A DNA stretch of 19,671 bases from Verrucomicrobia subdivision 3 bacterium UBA7542 (lineage in GTDB: Bacteria > Verrucomicrobiota > Verrucomicrobiia > Limisphaerales > UBA11358): the NCBI GenBank assembly GCA_002479245.1, contig DLMG01000221.1, forward strand, positions 1 to 19,671, given 5' to 3'. The number at the start of each line of letters is the position of its first letter. Within the stretch, counting starts at the first letter, position 1. This document shows, in pieces, positions 16,361 to 19,671 of the stretch. The notes under the pieces were generated by a model that was not told where the DNA came from, made no database searches, and was given only the letters and a program-made list of their open reading frames with translations. A program made the position numbers and the translations under genes.

Positions 16361-17290
16361 TTATCGTGGCGCAGAAGTAATGGGCGCCAAAAAGAAGCAA
16401 TCCTCATTGTCCGGTGACTGATGGTTCCCACTTGAGCCGCCGCCCCCCAAGCCGGGTTGAACGAATCCTTGCGGAGTGTAGGTGCGGGTATCCTGCCATC
16501 TGTGAATGATCGAATGGCCGTCGACAAAGGCCATGCCGCCCGCCCCCCCATGCAAGCCGGAAGGATAGTCAATCAGATAGGTGTTGCCGGTGGTCGCAAC
16601 CGCCGATACCGCAAAGGACGCATCGTTGATGGAATACGGATTCTCGTCCAATATGACCCAAGTATCGGACGGAGACGGCCACAAGAACGACGACATTTTG
16701 CCATAAGTCCGCCACGCCGTCTGATTGGCATTATAGGTTTTCCCCGGCAGCCATCCGCCTTGGACCGGCGACCCAAGCGGAGGCGCGTGATATTGATAAT
16801 AGGTATACCATATTGTGCCAATGGCCGAATTCATCGAATAGCTCCGCACATGCACGTCATGGGTGTTCGGGTCTATATAATTGTCGGCGGGACAATGCCA
16901 GACGGCCACGCTGGGAAGATACGGGGAAATCAGACTGTTGGGATCGGTCAACTCGCTGGCCACAATCGCATCAATGGGTTGCTCCATGGTGCCCACAACC
17001 CAGTTCTTCATCTGGAGTTGGTTGGCGGCCCCGAAATAAGTGGTGGTGTAAGGATAATCGTTGGGCGGCAGAAGATCATTATTATCGTCGCCATACAAGC
17101 GCCAAGCGAGCGTTATCTGCCGGCTGTTGCTCATGCATACAGCGGCCTGTGCTCTCTGTTTGGCTCGGGCCAACGCTGGCAGGAGCAAGGCCGCCAGAAT
17201 GGCGATGATGGCTATCACCACCAGCAACTCGATCAAGGTGAAGCCGCAGTTTCGCGAGCCAGCCTTTTGAAGTTCTGCCTGTGTTTCCAT
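16361..17290 (-). CDS. Type IV pilin-like (pseudopilin) protein with H-X9-DG motif
   Basis: This 309-aa protein has a class III prepilin leader [16 protein letters not shown] followed by [20 protein letters not shown]. Prepilin peptidase should cut after G16, and E21 is the conserved Glu+5 of the mature pilin. The large C-terminal part holds [12 protein letters not shown] near residue 245, the H-X9-DG motif typical of the very numerous pilin-like proteins of Planctomycetes and Verrucomicrobiota. Cysteines and many Trp/Tyr residues suggest a folded exposed domain. Such proteins probably assemble in the envelope through a type II secretion/type IV pilus-like system, and their role is unknown; many lie beside glycan-degradation genes, as here. 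No Shine-Dalgarno sequence and no copy of the shared element precede it. It sits 131 bp after the stop of the 647-aa gene. Confidence 0.9.
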   Translation of the reverse strand: METQAELQKAGSRNCGFTLIELLVVIAIIAILAALLLPALARAKQRAQAAVCMSNSRQITLAWRLYGDDNNDLLPPNDYPYTTTYFGAANQLQMKNWVVGTMEQPIDAIVASELTDPNSLISPYLPSVAVWHCPADNYIDPNTHDVHVRSYSMNSAIGTIWYTYYQYHAPPLGSPVQGGWLPGKTYNANQTAWRTYGKMSSFLWPSPSDTWVILDENPYSINDASFAVSAVATTGNTYLIDYPSGLHGGAGGMAFVDGHSIIHRWQDTRTYTPQGFVQPGLGGGGSSGNHQSPDNEDCFFLAPITSAPR

Positions 17291-17364
17291 GCTAACATTT
17301 AAGATTATTCCGATTTAAACGTAATGCAACCAGATGAAAATTCCACCTGTCATATACAACCCAC

Positions 17365-17388
17365 CGGGTGCCACCAAACTGGCACCCG
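17365..17388 (-). terminator. Perfect 9-bp hairpin after the 647-aa gene
   Basis: CGGGTGCCA pairs perfectly with TGGCACCCG around a 6-nt loop, 33 bp after the stop of the 647-aa gene. On the minus strand the following bases are GTGGGTTGTATATG, so the T tract is poor. It is likely a terminator or attenuator; an operator for the pseudopilin gene is also possible. Confidence 0.5.
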
Positions 17389-17421
17389 CTTGTCTTTTAT
17401 CTCTGCAAACGACCGCCGTCT

Positions 17422-19365
17422 TTAATTAACCGTGATGGACGAACTGGTGCCGGACACGATATTGGGGTTCGTCGTATCGTGGGCCGTGAAGGTGAAGCTT
17501 CCCGCACTGATAAACAGTGCGGTTCCTTGCGCGGTCCCGTTTGCCAGCGCTGCGTCATTCGGCGTTACGACGCTGCTGTCCGAGGCGGTGAAATGGATGT
17601 TGTCGCCCGAAACGTTGATGATGTGCCAAGTGGAATCAACCGCATTGACCGTCACGGTCGCCGTATCGAGGCTGTTCACTGGAGTGGGTGTTCCTATCTT
17701 GCCGGTGAGGGTGTTCGGCGCGTTGGTCTCGCCCGGCAGCAAGACTTGTAGTTGCGTGGCGGTCCGCTTGATGAGGCTGATGAACGCGTACCCGCCGGCC
17801 GCCGGGTAGTTGGTTGATAACCCTGGCAAGAGCACTTCCTTCCTCGCCGTCGTAGTTACAATTTGGGACAACCCGGCAGACATCCATCCATTGGTATTGG
17901 ATAGATCGGTGCTAATTTCCACGTCAAATCCCGCATCGGGCAAGGTCCAACTCACCCAATATTTGTCGGTCGGATGAACGAGCAAAGTGTCGCTCGCCGC
18001 ATAGCTCACACTGCCCCAATTGGTTGTGTCCATTGTCGTCTGACTGCTCCAAACGTCGTCAAGTGAAGGAGAGGCGGTAACTCCATTGATCTTAAATTCC
18101 GAATAGGTGGACGCTTGGCCGAGGTTCGCATCGCCATTTTGTTGATTGCCCATGAAAACGGTCAATGGATTGGCAAAGTACTGCGCGCTCGTTTCGTCCA
18201 AAAAATTGGCGGTGGTGCTCAGGCCGCCAACCCCGCTGAGTGGAACATAGCCTATCGTGACGTTCGTGTCATTCAGGAAGGTAAGGCTCCAAGTCCCCAA
18301 GGGGCTGGGGGCGGTAAGTGATCCCAAGGTATTAGCGGTGAACTGTGAATTGCCATCGGCTTGATTGGTCTTGAACTGGAACGAGCCGGTGGCAGTCCCA
18401 TTGGCATTACCATAGATGGAAAGTTGCGCGACGTTTGCGGCGTCATAGTCAACTCCGGGGTCGCCAAAATTGCCGTTTTGCACCAGAAAGATCGCCGATT
18501 GAATGGGATGACTAGGATCGGGGTAGCTGATAATGGTCTGAGAGTAGGTCACGGGAGTGCTGCCGGAACCAATCCAGGAAAAATTGCGGGTTGTATTAAC
18601 CGTGTCAAATGCCATAACCAACCCGCGTGTGTAAGTCCCGCCGCTGCCACCGCACACGATCATCAGCCCCGGAGGTATGGTGTTGCGCGAAATGGATAAC
18701 AACGGAGGCGGAGGAAGGTTTGTCAGTCCGCCAAAAATAACATTGTCCAGCCAGAAAGTCGTGTTAGTGAGGTTCCCCCCGGTGCGACTTTGCTGAATGC
18801 CAATACCGTATCCGTTCACGGCATCGAGCTTGGAAATGCTGGCTGCATTGATGGGCAGGCTTACGTGAATCCAGCCGTTGCCGTTTGCAACCGCCGAGTT
18901 ATACACCCCAAGGGCGGTTGACGGCCAGCCGTCAGTTTGCGGAATGATGGCAAATATCACGTCACCATAACTACCGGCGCCATCTGTTCCGCAGTTGGTG
19001 GCAAACTTGATATCGAAGGTCACGTTCGTGTAGTCGTTGAGGTTTTCCACGTTGCCGTTACTAAACCAGTGCGTTACCATGAACTGATCGCCGGAGTGGT
19101 TCGGCCAGGTAATTTGCCATAACGCTGACCCGGATCCCGGATTGTTGGGACCCATGGTGGTGCTGGCATTTTGGGTGTCATCCCAAGTGATGGCGGGAAC
19201 AGCCGCACCCCAGCCATTGTTGGCGAAACCGCCCGTGGTGTCAACGTCAAACTGGTCAACGACATAATTTGCATATGGCTGCGCCTGACTGACGGCAATC
19301 GAGCCAGCGAGCATGAATCCCATCGTGAGTGAATTCATCCATTGAGACTTTTTGTTCAACTTCAT
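17422..19365 (-). CDS. Secreted modular protein sharing the N-terminal module of the GH5-like enzyme
   Basis: This 647-aa protein starts MKLNKKSQWMNSLTMGFMLA, with a signal peptide ending near VSQAQ (29). Residues about 30-219 (NYVVDQFDVDTTGGFANNGW, later VANGNGWIHVSLPINAAS, ending FWLDNVIFGG) match residues 36-216 of the GH5-like protein, over half identical by eye without large gaps. The middle (about 225-540) is rich in Gly, Ser, Thr and Asn, looks all-beta, and includes a 'VEISTDLSNTNGW' stretch like the C-terminal beta-domain of Verrucomicrobiota exoproteins. The last 90 or so residues look Ig-like. I see no catalytic motif, so it may be a binding or surface-attachment protein for the same glycan as the GH5-like enzyme. 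It is preceded by shared-element copy 4 and followed by a hairpin. Confidence 0.8.
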   Translation of the reverse strand: MKLNKKSQWMNSLTMGFMLAGSIAVSQAQPYANYVVDQFDVDTTGGFANNGWGAAVPAITWDDTQNASTTMGPNNPGSGSALWQITWPNHSGDQFMVTHWFSNGNVENLNDYTNVTFDIKFATNCGTDGAGSYGDVIFAIIPQTDGWPSTALGVYNSAVANGNGWIHVSLPINAASISKLDAVNGYGIGIQQSRTGGNLTNTTFWLDNVIFGGLTNLPPPPLLSISRNTIPPGLMIVCGGSGGTYTRGLVMAFDTVNTTRNFSWIGSGSTPVTYSQTIISYPDPSHPIQSAIFLVQNGNFGDPGVDYDAANVAQLSIYGNANGTATGSFQFKTNQADGNSQFTANTLGSLTAPSPLGTWSLTFLNDTNVTIGYVPLSGVGGLSTTANFLDETSAQYFANPLTVFMGNQQNGDANLGQASTYSEFKINGVTASPSLDDVWSSQTTMDTTNWGSVSYAASDTLLVHPTDKYWVSWTLPDAGFDVEISTDLSNTNGWMSAGLSQIVTTTARKEVLLPGLSTNYPAAGGYAFISLIKRTATQLQVLLPGETNAPNTLTGKIGTPTPVNSLDTATVTVNAVDSTWHIINVSGDNIHFTASDSSVVTPNDAALANGTAQGTALFISAGSFTFTAHDTTNPNIVSGTSSSITVN

Positions 19366-19434
19366 AAGTTTTGGGGGTTAGTAATTGTTTAACTAAATTG
19401 AGGGGTATCGTTGCACAATAACTATCAGAGCGCC

Positions 19435-19455
19435 ATCCCCCAAATGGCGTATTTT
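19435..19455 (-). promoter_or_regulatory. Shared 20-bp element, copy 4 (upstream of the 647-aa gene)
   Basis: On the minus strand the core reads AAATACGCCATTTGGGGGAT, one mismatch from copies 2 and 3. It points toward the 647-aa gene and ends 69 bp before its ATG. Beyond it, only about 10 bp away, the transposase relic begins on the other strand. Confidence 0.8.
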
Positions 19456-19464
19456 TTGTGATTT

Positions 19465-19671
19465 CATGGCACCAGCTATTGCACGTTGGGCTATTCAAAG
19501 AAGCTGGAAAACCTGAAATACGCGGTTGCGCTGTTCATCTGGCATTTCAACTTCTGGAATGTGGCAACCAATAGCATGACTTGCGCCACCTATTTGAAGA
19601 ACGACACCGGAGTAGCTTCACGTTACCTCACGGCCCACAATAAGGGCGGGACAGCTTTCACTTATCATTCC
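19465..19671 (+). pseudogene. Remnant of an IS1-like transposase C-terminus, cut by the window end
   Basis: From 19465 the plus strand reads HGTSYCTLGYSKKLENLKYA, VALFIWHFNFWNVATNSMTC, with a TGA just before it and no start codon. The 'GYSKKLEN.K.AVALF..HFNF' pattern is that of the C-terminal end of a widespread IS1-type transposase, in which 'FSKKLENH.HAVAL.F.YYNFCR.H..LR.TPAM' is conserved. After HFNFW the expected arginine-rich stretch is missing, and a neighbouring frame gives RTTPE, which suggests a frameshift. With no N-terminus or catalytic core it is a dead fragment, though the frame stays open to the edge of the window. Family named from memory of the motif. Confidence 0.5.

Noticed and set aside
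1..19671. CRISPR arrays, tRNA or rRNA genes
   Set aside because: No regularly spaced repeats, no tRNA-like cloverleaf and no rRNA sequence were recognised on either strand by eye.

Overview
The window looks like a Verrucomicrobiota chromosome fragment, most like the Pedosphaera/Limisphaerales side of the phylum. The evidence is a type IV pilin-like protein with an H-X9-DG motif, a PEP-CTERM protein, a sensor kinase with many OB-like repeats outside the membrane, the C-terminal 'ESSTDLVNW' beta-domain typical of these bacteria, and a general lack of Shine-Dalgarno sequences. This placement comes from protein flavour and has not been tested by phylogeny.

Layout. 1-3608 is housekeeping-like and GC-rich. 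It holds the 5' part of serA (minus strand, running off the left edge), a small secreted protein with its own terminator, and a divergent orphan sigma-54 activator of the NtrC type. 3609-4428 has no intact gene. It contains a decayed ISL3-type transposase with a stop codon and a frameshift. 4429-8559 (plus strand) carries a secreted clan-A glycoside hydrolase (GH5-like, with an N-terminal beta-sandwich module and a DUF5060-like domain) and a PEP-CTERM protein with a strong terminator. From 8665 to 19365 every gene is on the minus strand. In transcription order these are a 647-aa secreted protein sharing the N-terminal module of the GH5-like enzyme, a pseudopilin, a 1139-aa PA14/OB-repeat histidine kinase with its NarL-type partner, a GH2 enzyme, and the broken 5' end of a GH30 gene. 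At 19465 an IS1-like transposase remnant begins and runs off the right edge.

How it fits together. A nearly invariant 20-bp element, AAATACGTCATTTGGGGGAT and close variants, occurs four times. Each copy lies upstream of, and points at, one of the four exported glycan-related genes (GH5-like, PEP-CTERM protein, GH2, 647-aa protein). Two copies are identical, and in three cases the gap to the start codon is 60 to 69 bp. No copy was found in front of serA, the kinase pair or the pseudopilin. I read the region as a scattered polysaccharide-use regulon. The element would be its shared control site, and the kinase/regulator pair, whose predicted exported part resembles sugar-binding PA14 domains, is one candidate controller. 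The binding protein and the substrate cannot be decided from sequence alone. The transposase relics on both sides and the broken GH30 gene show past rearrangement.
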